A DNA stretch of 38,061 nt from Caloramator australicus RC3. GTDB taxonomy: Bacteria > Bacillota > Clostridia > Clostridiales > Caloramatoraceae. Below the pieces are notes generated by a model. The model was given only the letters and a program-made list of their open reading frames with translations, made no database searches and had not been told where the DNA came from. The stretch is from contig NZ_CAKP01000027.1 in the NCBI RefSeq assembly GCF_000297115.1, positions 1-38,061 on the forward strand. Reading direction: 5' to 3'. Shown piece by piece: positions 1-8,500 of the stretch. A program made the position numbers and the translations under genes. The number at the start of each line of letters is the position of its first letter. Positions within the stretch are counted from its first letter, which is position 1.

Positions 1-1
1 T

Positions 2-277
2 TTATTTGTTAACATTTTCTCTTAATTCTTTTCCTGCTTTAAATACTGGAACCTTTGTAGCTGGAATTACGATTTCTTCCATTGTCTTTGGATTTCTACC
101 TTTTCTTTCTCCTCTTTCTCTTACTTCAAATGTTCCAAATCCAACAAGTTGAACCTTTTCATTTTTTGCAAGTGCCTCTTGAACGCTGTCGATGAAAGCC
201 TTTAAAGCCTTTTCAGCGTCCTTTTTTGTTAAACCACTCTTTTCTGCCATCATTGAAATTAAATCTGCCTTGTTCAT
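2..277 (-). CDS. hup: HU-family histone-like DNA-binding protein
   Basis: A 91-residue basic protein with the full HU fold: an N-terminal helical part starting MNKADLI, the beta-arm signature GFGTFEVRERGERKGRNP at about residues 46-63, and the conserved end FKAGKELRENVN. HU dimers bend and compact DNA without sequence specificity. The length equals the family norm of about 90 residues, so it is complete, although its stop codon lies at the window edge. The ATG has a strong AAGGAGGG ribosome binding site. It lies downstream of yabN, as in other Firmicutes, but about 116 bases of spacer with its own promoter signals separate the two (see the promoter entry). Confidence 0.97.
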   Translation of the reverse strand: MNKADLISMMAEKSGLTKKDAEKALKAFIDSVQEALAKNEKVQLVGFGTFEVRERGERKGRNPKTMEEIVIPATKVPVFKAGKELRENVNK

Positions 278-319
278 TATTTTCCCTCCTTGAAAAATTT
301 AATATATAAAGCAGGATTT

Positions 320-372
320 AGCTAAATTATATCATGTTTTTATTATTCTTCACAAAATCAAAAAATCCTGCT
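320..372 (-). promoter_or_regulatory. Overlapping sigma-H-like and sigma-A-like promoters of hup
   Basis: On the minus strand GCAGGATTT (363-371) and GAAGAATAA (343-351) are separated by exactly 11 bases. This fits the sigma-H consensus RNAGGAWWW-N11/12-RNNGAAT and closely resembles the spoVG promoter at 26619-26647. A sigma-A-like pair, TTGTGA (350-355) and TATAAT (326-331) with 18-base spacing, overlaps it. Both would start transcription some 45-60 bases ahead of the hup ATG. The -35 copy of AGCAGGATTT is mirrored by an inverted copy at 310-319. Seen directly in the sequence; use of either promoter is inferred. Confidence 0.5.
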
Positions 373-393
373 AATTTTAATATTTTTTTTATA

Positions 394-1149
394 TTATTCC
401 TCAAATTTCTTTGATTCTTCCCAAAGCTTATCCATTTCTTCTAAAGTAAGTTCTTCTATCCTTTTGTTGAACTTATGTGCATTTTTTTCTATATATTCAA
501 ATCTATTTATAAACTTATTTGCAGTTTTTGTCAAGGCTGTTTCTGGTTCAACTCCTAAAAATCTCGCAACATTTACCACTGCAAATAACAAATCTCCAAT
601 TTCTTCTAATATTTTTCCATTTTTTTGCGATTTATATACCTCTAAAAGTTCATTCAATTCCTCTTTTACCTTATCAATAGCACCTTCAACATCATCCCAA
701 TCAAATCCAACCTCCGCTGCCTTTTCTTGTATTTTTAAACTCCTCATTAGGGCAGGTAAAGTTTTAGGTATTTTCTTAATATTTTCGGTATAATTTTTTA
801 CTCCCTTTTCCTTCATTTTATTCTTTTCCCAAATTTCCATTACATCTTCAGGAGTTTTTAGCCTTTGCTCCTCCAAATACATGTGGATGTCTTATTATCA
901 TTTTATTTGCAATTCCATCTACTACATCCCAAATTTCAAAATATTCGTTTTCCTTAGCAATCTGTGAATGGAATACCACATGCAAAAGCATATCACCAAG
1001 TTCTTCACATAAGCCTTCATAATCCTTCTCATCTATTGCCTCTATTATCTCATAACATTCCTCCAATAAATACCTTTTTAAACTTTCATGGGTTTGTTCC
1101 CTATCCCATGGGCATCCCTTTGGTGACCTTAAAAACTCAACAATATCAA
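394..1149 (-). pseudogene. yabN: MazG module of YabN, interrupted by two frameshifts
   Basis: This is the C-terminal nucleoside triphosphate pyrophosphohydrolase half of a YabN-type protein, in tandem MazG form. Conceptual repair gives a continuous product: a first MazG copy with SPKGCPWDREQTHESLKRYL, EECYEIIEAID and EELGDMLLHVVFHSQ, then HPHVFG, then a second copy with EELNELLEV and EEIGDLLFAVVNVARFLG. The frame breaks twice. At the A6 run on the coding strand (1171-1176 on the plus strand) one base is lacking, so the upstream frame stops at 1150. At the A5 run (855-859) one base is in excess, giving a stop at 848. The two shifts compensate each other, and the repaired total length of about 480 residues equals the family norm. 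MazG enzymes hydrolyse non-canonical or excess NTPs. Either both indels are sequence errors or the gene is decaying; the protein motifs are otherwise intact. Confidence 0.8.
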
Positions 1150-1836
1150 CTAAATCATTAAAATCCTTTCTTTTTTATTCTTAGCTGGTGGAATATAAAG
1201 GGTTGTCAAATAATCAATAAAATCAAGTCTATCTATCTCATAAAGTTTTACCTTCTCGATTCTCTCAAGCTCCTTTACCCCAGCAGCTCTAACCACATAA
1301 ACTTCCTGTTCATCATCATAGTATTCCATAAGCTTTATTTTTACTTCCCCCGCTATAAATCTACTATAAACCTGTGTTATGACATTTGAAGTTTTAGGAT
1401 CTGGCCTATGTTCTTCAAGCATTAGCCCGTCTATTAGTTTAAATCCATTTGAAGGATCTATCTGTAAAGAGTTAAATAGAGCATCTATAAAGCTTAATGC
1501 AGGAACTATTTCTACATCAATATTTTTATCTTTGGCATATTTTAAAATTAGTTCAACGGATTTTTCGGCAACCAACGGATGTCCTGGAACACCATAAACG
1601 CATTCCTTTTCCTCTATTATTTTTTTAGCTATTTTCTCATAAACCTCATCAAAATCATTACCCTCATCATAATATTTGTCAAATGTTTCAAATTTTATTC
1701 CTATCTCCTTTAAATAATTGACATTTGGATGTTTATGCGTCCTTAAAAATACCTTATCTGCATTTTTTAATATTTCAATGGTTTTTAAAGTTAAATCATC
1801 GATTGAACCTGGTCCTAATCCAACGATTTTAATCAT
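1150..1836 (-). CDS. yabN: Tetrapyrrole (SAM-dependent) methylase-like module of YabN
   Basis: The N-terminal half of the YabN fusion: a corrin/porphyrin methylase-type fold with GLGPGSIDDLT at residues 6-16 and GVPGHPLVAE near residues 82-91, typical of the SAM-binding TP-methylase superfamily. The substrate of this domain in YabN proteins is not established. The frame is open for 228 residues and ends prematurely in ILMI because one base is missing at the A6 run at 1171-1176; the intended continuation is the MazG module described separately. ATG start with GAGGTG upstream. It follows the spoVB-like gene by 37 bases on the same strand, the same order as yabM-yabN in Bacillus. Confidence 0.85.
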   Translation of the reverse strand: MIKIVGLGPGSIDDLTLKTIEILKNADKVFLRTHKHPNVNYLKEIGIKFETFDKYYDEGNDFDEVYEKIAKKIIEEKECVYGVPGHPLVAEKSVELILKYAKDKNIDVEIVPALSFIDALFNSLQIDPSNGFKLIDGLMLEEHRPDPKTSNVITQVYSRFIAGEVKIKLMEYYDDEQEVYVVRAAGVKELERIEKVKLYEIDRLDFIDYLTTLYIPPAKNKKERILMI

Positions 1837-1873
1837 CTTATGTAAACACCTCTCATAAAAAGTTAATCATAAA

Positions 1874-3403
1874 TTAACCTTTAATAAGTTTCACTATATC
1901 TTTAAAATTAAATGTATCTGTTATGTGAAGCATAAGAAAGTAAATTACTCCTCCTATAAAAATTGTAATAACAGTTGTCAAATCAGCTCCTATATATTTA
2001 TTGAGCTCTAAATAAGAAAAGATAACAGCAAATATCATAACTAAAGTGCTCAAAAGGGGATAAATAACAACTTCTCTAATGTTTACTATAACATTAGTAT
2101 ATTTTATTACCAAAATAATATCAATAAGCGAAATAGCAAAATATGCTATTAAGGTGCTATACGCTGCTCCAAGAATATTTAAATTTGTCGGTATTAAGAT
2201 ATAAGAAAACATAATCTTTAGTAAAGATCCTATAAGCATAACAAATAAAGGAATATATGTTTTACCAAGGCCATTTAAAATGCTGGTTGATGTTTGTGAT
2301 AAGATTATAAAAAAAGCTGATATGGATAGAATTTGCAAAACCTGCCATCCTCCATCTAAGCCTTGAAAGATTAAACTTAAAATAGGTCTTGCAAGGGTAT
2401 AAAGTCCTGCACAAGAAGGCAAGGCTAAAATCATCGCCATTTTATATGCCATATTTATATTGCGATTTAATTTGATCCTGCTTTTAACTGCATAACTTTC
2501 AGAAATGGCCGGGACTGTGCTTTGGGCAATTGCAACTGATATTGTAAGCGGAACATTAATTAAAACAAATGCTTTTCCTGTAAGTTGTCCGTAAAGGGAT
2601 GTTGCAGTCACATCATCAAATCCTGAGGCTTTTAAAAGTCCAACAACCAGCACAGAGTCTATAAGAGCCATAATTGAGCCTATGGTTTGGGCAATTGAAA
2701 TAGGAATTCCTATTTTAATTATTTCAGCTGTTATAGAAAAAAAATCCTTACTACATTCATTTTTGTTATAAATTATTTTACTTTTATTAAAATAAATAAT
2801 CAAAAATATAAGTCCAATAAAACTTCCCATAGTAGCACCAAAGGAGGCACCCGAGGCAGCAAATTCAATCCCATATGGCAAAAGAATATAAGCAAGTCCA
2901 ACTCCAATCAACACCCTTACAATTTGTTCAATTATTTGACTTAAACCTGCCGGAAACATATTTTGAATTCCTTGATAATATCCTCTAAAGGCTGATAAAA
3001 CTGTAGTAAAAAGGGGTGCAAGAGCAATTGCTAAAATTGAATAATAAACTTTATTATTCCAATTAAATATTCGAATAAAGTCTTTTGCAAAAAAAATTAA
3101 TATAAAACTTGATAATGAACCTATTAAAAACATCAAAAGTAAAGCGCTTCTAAATATAATATTGGCTTCTTTATTTTTATTTACTGCCAATCTTTCCGAA
3201 ATCATCTTCGAAAGGGCAATAGGAACGCCAGAGGATATTGCAAGTAAAAAAGTATACAAAGGATAAGTTATCTGATATATTCCTATTCCCTCTTCACCGA
3301 TTAAATAAATCAATGGTATTCTAAAGAAAAAACCTAAAAATTTAGCAATAATTCCTGTTAAGGATAAGATGATTGTCCCTTTAATGATGCTTTTTTGGGA
3401 CAT
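1874..3403 (-). CDS. SpoVB/YabM-like polysaccharide flippase (MOP superfamily)
   Basis: A 509-residue integral membrane protein with about 14 hydrophobic segments, the MATE/MOP flippase architecture shared by SpoVB, YabM/MurJ-like and polysaccharide exporters. Conserved stretches include GEEGIGIYQITYPLY near residue 41 and an AFRGYYQGIQNMFP loop. Family members move lipid-linked sugars across the membrane, and SpoVB acts in spore cortex synthesis. I place the start at the ATG at 3403 (MSQKSIIKG) because AGGGGGAT lies 7 bases ahead of it; an upstream in-frame ATG would leave that ribosome site inside the gene. Position between spoVT and yabN matches yabM of Bacillus subtilis, so whether it is the functional SpoVB or the YabM paralogue cannot be told here. 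Confidence 0.88.
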   Translation of the reverse strand: MSQKSIIKGTIILSLTGIIAKFLGFFFRIPLIYLIGEEGIGIYQITYPLYTFLLAISSGVPIALSKMISERLAVNKNKEANIIFRSALLLMFLIGSLSSFILIFFAKDFIRIFNWNNKVYYSILAIALAPLFTTVLSAFRGYYQGIQNMFPAGLSQIIEQIVRVLIGVGLAYILLPYGIEFAASGASFGATMGSFIGLIFLIIYFNKSKIIYNKNECSKDFFSITAEIIKIGIPISIAQTIGSIMALIDSVLVVGLLKASGFDDVTATSLYGQLTGKAFVLINVPLTISVAIAQSTVPAISESYAVKSRIKLNRNINMAYKMAMILALPSCAGLYTLARPILSLIFQGLDGGWQVLQILSISAFFIILSQTSTSILNGLGKTYIPLFVMLIGSLLKIMFSYILIPTNLNILGAAYSTLIAYFAISLIDIILVIKYTNVIVNIREVVIYPLLSTLVMIFAVIFSYLELNKYIGADLTTVITIFIGGVIYFLMLHITDTFNFKDIVKLIKG

Positions 3404-3478
3404 AAAATATCCCCCTATTTTCATCTTCAATTAAATAATATTTAGGTAATGGTTAAATTAGCACTAACCAACCCATTT

Positions 3479-3518
3479 TAATTCGGCCATATAAACAAAA
3501 GTTTACATGGCCGAATTA
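3479..3518. terminator. Long hairpin between spoVT and the flippase gene
   Basis: An 18-base arm (3479-3496) pairs with 3501-3518 around an AAAA loop with a single G-U-type mismatch; the core is ATTCGGCCAT/ATGGCCGAAT. Neither strand shows a good T-run right after it, so it may be a weak terminator, an attenuator or an mRNA-stability hairpin rather than a classic intrinsic terminator. Confidence 0.5.
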
Positions 3519-3545
3519 TGTAAAAATAGGAGGATTCTTATTATG

Positions 3546-4103
3546 TTAAGATGCCATTTGTTTGCTTAAAAATGCAGCTGCTGTTTCAGCTAGCTTTCTT
3601 TCAATCTCACCCATTGCTACATTTGCTTCTTTAGACATTATAATAACAGCTCCAATCGATTCCCCTTCAACAATAATTGGAGCTATAACTTGTGCAGTAT
3701 AATTTACATCATCTTCCTCATCTTTAGTAAGTGCAAAGGCTCTTCCACCTTCCTTTGCATTATATACTGCTGTTTTTCTTTCGCTCATTATCCTTTCAAG
3801 GTCCTCACTTATTCTTTTGTCGATATATTCCTTCTTATTAGCACCTGCAACTGAAATTATTGAATCCTTATCGCAAATTAAAACCGGTCTATTAACCTGA
3901 CCTTGCAAAGCTTCAGCATATTCCTTTGCAAACTCACTTAACTCACCGATTGGGGAATATTTCTTAAGTATTATTCCGCCTTCTCTATCAGTGAATATCT
4001 CAAGAGGGTCTCCTTCTCTAATTCTTAAAGTTCTTCTTATTTCCTTTGGAATAACCACTCTGCCAAGATCATCTATTCTTCTTACAATACCGGTAGCCTT
4101 CAT
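3546..4103 (-). CDS. spoVT: Stage V sporulation protein T, AbrB-type regulator
   Basis: A 185-residue transcription factor. Residues 1-50 form the AbrB/SpoVT swapped-hairpin DNA-binding domain (MKATGIVRRIDDLGRVVIPKEIRRTL is the hallmark region), and residues about 55-180 form the GAF-like ligand-sensing domain of SpoVT, including the GRAFALTKDEED and ESIGAVIIMSKE regions. SpoVT modulates sigma-G-dependent genes in the forespore. The ATG has GGAGGGAGAAT ahead of it. It lies between prsA plus the small cysteine protein upstream and the flippase downstream. Family identification is secure; the length equals B. subtilis SpoVT closely. Confidence 0.96.
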   Translation of the reverse strand: MKATGIVRRIDDLGRVVIPKEIRRTLRIREGDPLEIFTDREGGIILKKYSPIGELSEFAKEYAEALQGQVNRPVLICDKDSIISVAGANKKEYIDKRISEDLERIMSERKTAVYNAKEGGRAFALTKDEEDDVNYTAQVIAPIIVEGESIGAVIIMSKEANVAMGEIERKLAETAAAFLSKQMAS

Positions 4104-4184
4104 ATTCTCCCTCCTTCTTATTATTTTCTATTATTTATAATTTTCTCAAATTTTCAAAAAATATACCAAAAAAATGTATATGGG

Positions 4185-4216
4185 CAAAAAAAAGTTTCAG
4201 GGATTTTCCTGAAACT
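4185..4216 (-). terminator. Intrinsic terminator of the small cysteine-motif gene
   Basis: AGTTTCAGG (4193-4201) pairs perfectly with CCTGAAACT (4208-4216); on the minus strand the stem is followed by a run of eight T. It overlaps the stop codon of the 51-codon gene and separates it from spoVT. Confidence 0.85.
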
Positions 4217-4370
4217 ACTTTTTGGGGAGGTATTTTAAATGACAAATATTGCAACTAAACTGGGATGTAGAGGGCTTTGCCTTATATATACAATAGGAAC
4301 AAGAATTAGGCATATTCCTTTGATTGCTTCTTAAAACGTCCCTTGAATCATTTTCATAGATATATTTCAT
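4215..4370 (-). CDS. Small protein with CxxC-x12-CxxC motif (51 aa)
   Basis: A short open frame beginning MKYIYENDSRDVLRSNQ and ending CHLKYLPKK. It carries four cysteines as two pairs, C24xxC27 and C40xxC43, the pattern of a small zinc ribbon. The ATG at 4370 has AGAGGTGA 5 bases ahead. The gene sits between its own putative promoter (TATAAT at 4410-4415) and its own intrinsic terminator (4185-4216), which supports a real, separately transcribed gene. I do not recognise the family. In Bacillus the small zinc protein Fin lies nearby, between pth and mfd, but the sequence does not resemble Fin beyond paired cysteines. Function unknown; a sporulation or regulatory role would be guesswork from position. 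Confidence 0.7.
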   Translation of the reverse strand: MKYIYENDSRDVLRSNQRNMPNSCSYCIYKAKPSTSQFSCNICHLKYLPKK

Positions 4371-4409
4371 ATGATCACCTCTTGTCATATTTATTCATTA
4401 TTTTTTATA

Positions 4410-4438
4410 ATTATACATTAATTTTAAAAAATAAGCAA
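4410..4438 (-). promoter_or_regulatory. Putative promoter of the small cysteine-motif gene
   Basis: On the minus strand a perfect TATAAT (4410-4415) lies 17 bases after TTGCTT (4433-4438). The -35 match is weak and overlaps the prsA terminator stem. The predicted start is some 30 bases ahead of the ATG at 4370. Confidence 0.45.
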
Positions 4439-4456
4439 GGGTAAAAACCCTCGCTT
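4425..4456 (-). terminator. Intrinsic terminator of prsA
   Basis: AAGCGAGGGT pairs with ACCCTTGCTT (plus-strand 4447-4456 and 4433-4442) around a four-base loop, followed on the minus strand by ATTTTTTAAAA. It lies 14 bases after the prsA stop. Confidence 0.8.
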
Positions 4457-4469
4457 TAATTGTTTTCGA

Positions 4470-5471
4470 TTATAATCTATCAATATATTTTGTAATTTTA
4501 GCTTCTTCCTTCCACTTGTTAAATGTTTCGTCTATTTTCTCCGCCTTCTTTTGTTCTAAAACAACTTCTTTAACTTGATCCTTTACTTCATCAAAAGTTT
4601 TTAATCTGTATTCTTCTTTCTTGTTTACTTTTATAATATGATATCCAAATTGTGTCTTCACTATCGGGCTTATTTTCCCAACTGGAAGTGCAATTGCATT
4701 AGTTAAAAAGGTCTTATCGTAATTATCATCATTATAATATATATCTCCAAGATTTCCCCCTTTGTCCTTTGAACCGGGATCTATACTGTATTTTTTAGCA
4801 AGGTCTTCGAATTTTGCCCCTTTGTTTAGCTCTTCTAAAACCTTCTTTGCAGTGTCCTCAGTTTCAACAAGTATATGGGATACATTCATCTTGTTTGGTT
4901 TTTCAGTATAATCATACATGTTTTCGTTATAATATTTTAAAAGTTCATCTTCACTGACTGTTACATCCTTAATTATTTCATCATAAACTTTGTCTATAAC
5001 TACTCTATTGGCCATGTAATTTTTAAAATCATCAACAGTCATTTTAAAAGCTTCAAGTGTCTTATTAAACTTATCTTCTCCACCTGCCTGCTTAACCGCT
5101 TCATCATAAGCCTTAGCAACTTCTTTATCTATCTCCTCCTGTGAAGGCTGAACATTAAGTTCCTTTGCCTTCTGAAGAAGAATTCTTTCATTTATAAGCT
5201 CATTTAATAAATCCTCTTTAATATTTTTAATAAGTTCCTCGTTTTCTTTTTTTGTTGCAAAATCCTGTCCATACATCATTTCATATTGAACGAGTTGAGA
5301 TTGAAATATTTTTTCAAACTCACCCTTTGTTATTTTTTCTCCATTAACCTTTGCAACTACCGTTTTCTTTTCTCCCTCTTCAGTTTTTGATATAAGCTCA
5401 CATCCCCCCAATAAATTGACAAATAACGTAATTGCTAAAATGATAGAAAGTCTTTTTAAATTCACGCCCAT
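4470..5471 (-). CDS. prsA: PrsA/SurA-like peptidyl-prolyl isomerase lipoprotein
   Basis: About 333 residues. An N-terminal signal with lipobox LGGC (Cys 24 from the ATG) predicts a lipoprotein on the outer face of the membrane. A SurA_N-like chaperone segment (about 40-185, rich in charged helices) is followed by a parvulin rotamase domain at about 195-290 with NVSHILVETEDTAKKVL, KGGNLGDI and QFGYHIIKV. It helps fold exported proteins. The start could be ATG at 5471 or GTG at 5465; AAGGAG lies only 3 bases before the ATG but 9 before the GTG, which favours the GTG. The gene follows mfd by some 45 bases and has its own promoter overlapping the end of mfd. Confidence 0.9.
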   Translation of the reverse strand: MGVNLKRLSIILAITLFVNLLGGCELISKTEEGEKKTVVAKVNGEKITKGEFEKIFQSQLVQYEMMYGQDFATKKENEELIKNIKEDLLNELINERILLQKAKELNVQPSQEEIDKEVAKAYDEAVKQAGGEDKFNKTLEAFKMTVDDFKNYMANRVVIDKVYDEIIKDVTVSEDELLKYYNENMYDYTEKPNKMNVSHILVETEDTAKKVLEELNKGAKFEDLAKKYSIDPGSKDKGGNLGDIYYNDDNYDKTFLTNAIALPVGKISPIVKTQFGYHIIKVNKKEEYRLKTFDEVKDQVKEVVLEQKKAEKIDETFNKWKEEAKITKYIDRL

Positions 5472-5497
5472 CCTCTCCTTTTTCAAACTTATCAAAT

Positions 5498-5526
5498 ATT
5501 ATATACTATTTTGTAATTTATTGCAA
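5498..5526 (-). promoter_or_regulatory. Putative sigma-A promoter of prsA
   Basis: Minus-strand TTGCAA (5521-5526) and TATAAT (5498-5503) with exactly 17 bases between. The -35 element lies just inside the 3' end of mfd. The same TTGCAA-17-TATAAT arrangement precedes glmU. Confidence 0.55.
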
Positions 5527-8500
5527 ACTGCAAAAATCTTCCATAATGTTGGTCAGAACCTGTAAAAGTTCACTATTTTTATTGATTTTTATTTTTAAAA
5601 TTGGCTCTTTGACGCTTCCAAAACTAATGATATTATTATACTTCATATTTAATTCCTTTAGAAGTTCTAAACTTAAGACATCCGCATTTTTAAAGTGCAA
5701 AAATACATCTTTATCGATTTGCTTTACATTTGTTATCTTTAATTTCCTAGCCAAAGCCTTAATATAGGCAACTTGAATTAAGTTTTCTACGTTCTTTGGA
5801 ACATCACCAAATCTATCTATAAGCTCATCAATTATATCCATCTTGCTTTCATAATCAAAAATGGAAGCTATCTTTTTATATACCTCGATTTTTAATTTTT
5901 CATCTTCTATATATTCCGAAGGAATAAAGGCATTTATCTGAAGTTCTATCTGCGTTTCTATCTCCTCTTCCTTTACCTCCCCTTTAAGTTCCCTTACAGC
6001 TTCATCAAGGAGTTTACAATACATGTCATACCCAACAGCTGCCAAATGGCCATGCTGTTTTGTGCCAAAAAGACTTCCGGCACCTCTAATTTCAAGGTCC
6101 CTCATGGCAATTTTAAATCCTGAACCAAACTCAGTAAATTCTTTGATAGCCTTAAGCCTTTTTTCTGCAGCCTCAGAAAGAACTTTATCCTTTTTATAGG
6201 TAAAGTATGCATATGCAATCCTATTAGATCTTCCAACTCGTCCTCTTAACTGATACAGCTGAGAAAGTCCCATTCGGTCTGCATCATAAACTATTAATGT
6301 ATTAACATTAGGCATATCAATTCCTGTTTCAATTATTGTTGTGCATAATAAAATCTCAGCATCACCATTAATAAAACTTATTATTGCATCTTCGAGTTCT
6401 TCTTCGTTCATTTGTCCATGGGCTATTATTATCCTTGCCTCAGGAACAAGCTTTGATATCTCCCTTTGCATATCAATAATAGTTTCCACTCTATTGTAAA
6501 CAAAAAATACCTGACCACCTCTTGAAATTTCCCTTAAAATTGCCTCTCTAACTATCGCTTCATTATATTCTAGAACATAGGTCTGCACAGGATATCTATC
6601 CTCAGGAGGGGTTTCTATTATGCTCATATCTCTAACACCAATTAAGGACATATGCAAGGTCCTTGGAATCGGCGTTGCAGTTAATGTTAAAACATCTATA
6701 TTCTTTTTTAAGGCTTTTATCTTTTCCTTATGGCTAACTCCAAATCTTTGTTCCTCATCAATAATTAATAGTCCTAAATCTTTAAATTTTACTTCTTTGT
6801 TTAAAAGTTTATGTGTCCCAATAATAATATCTACGTTACCATTTGCAAGTTCCTTTAGGGTTCTTTTCTGTTCCTGCCGATTTCTAAATCTGCTAATCAT
6901 ATCTATATTAATCGGATAACCTTTAAATCTTTGAAGAAAAGTGTTGTAATGCTGCTCTGCAAGTATAGTCGTAGGAACCAATACAGCAACCTGCTTGCCA
7001 TCCATCACTGCTTTAAATGCTGCCCTCATAGCAACTTCGGTTTTACCATAGCCTACATCCCCACAGAGAAGCCTATCCATAGGCTTTGGACTTTCCATAT
7101 CCCTTTTTATCTCTTCTATTGCCCTTAGTTGATCTTCTGTTTCCTGATATGGAAATTCGTCTTCAAACTGTCTTTGCCATGGAGTATCGGGTGAAAAAGC
7201 ATGTCCTTGAATTTTGCTTCTTTCGGCATAAAGCTTTATAAGGTCCTCCGCCATCTCCTTTAGGGAAGCCTTCACTTTGTTTTTGGTTTTTATCCAATCT
7301 GAACTTCCAAGCTTATTAACTTTAGGAGGATTATCATCTGCACCTATATATTTTTGAATGATGTCCAATTGCTCTACAGGAACATACAATGTATCATTAC
7401 CCTGATATTGAATTACTAAATAATCCCTTTTTATACCTTCAATAACAAGCTCATTTATTCCTTTGAATATTCCTATTCCATGTATTTCATGAACAACATA
7501 GTCTCCAACCTTAAGATCAGTAAATACATCAATCTTCTTTGATCTTGATTCCTTTGTTTTTTTCTTTACTTGTTTTTTGCTTGGATGTATTTCCGTATCA
7601 GAAACAACCAAAAATTTGATATCAGGAAAGTCCATCCCCTTTGATATGCTTCCTGTTGTTATTGTTATAACATTTTCAATAAGCTCATCTATATCTTCCT
7701 TATAAACAGAATTAAAACCTTCTTCCTTTAATGAATTTTTAAGCCTTAGTCCTTTAGCTTCTGTAGGAGTAAATATTAATATTTTGTATCCTCTATTTGA
7801 TTTTAATCTTAATTCTTCAATAAGATATTCTAAATTGCCGGCATAGGAATTTAGTCCAATGGCATTAAAGTTTGCTATAGCCTTAGGTTTAAAATCCTCT
7901 ACAATCCTAGGAAGCATATTGAAAGAAACCAATTGTTTTCCTTTTAAGTTACCAAGTATAATTTCAGGATGAATAAAAAATTCTCCCTGTCTTGATAGAG
8001 CACTCCCATTTTCAAGCATAGTTTTATACATCTCTTGAAAATCTTCATAAGCAGAAAAAATTCTTTGTGAAATCCTTGAGGATTCATCTAATATGACTAT
8101 AGGATCATCAAAATAATCTAGTAGGTTTGAATTATATGTGTAAAAATAAGGCAAAAAACTATCTATTCCTTCAAAATATTTTGAATTAGAAAGCTTTTCT
8201 AAAATTTCTTCATATCTTTGTTTTAGTGAATTAGCTTCATCCTTTTTCTTTTTTGAAAAACTTTTAAGTTTTGATTCTAAATCCTCTTTTATTAATTCAT
8301 ATCCTCTTTTCAAGGCAGCATCATCAAGTAGAATTTCCCTTGCCGGATTTATTTTAATTTCACTTATCCTTTGAATACTCCTTTGGCTTAGGACATCAAA
8401 AGTCCTTATCGTATCGATTTCATCATCAAAAAATTCAATTCTTATCGGCTCCTCTTTATCAATTGGGAAAATGTCAACTATTCCTCCCCTTTGGGCAAAT

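Noticed and set aside
464-793. 109-codon plus-strand open frame
   Set aside because: It is the antisense shadow of the MazG module, with no ribosome site.
1150-1200. Programmed -1 frameshift in yabN at the A6 run
   Set aside because: The reading frame reads AAT AAA AAA GAA, so a tandem slip would put a Lys tRNA on TAA; there is no proper slippery heptamer, and a second compensating indel lies downstream.
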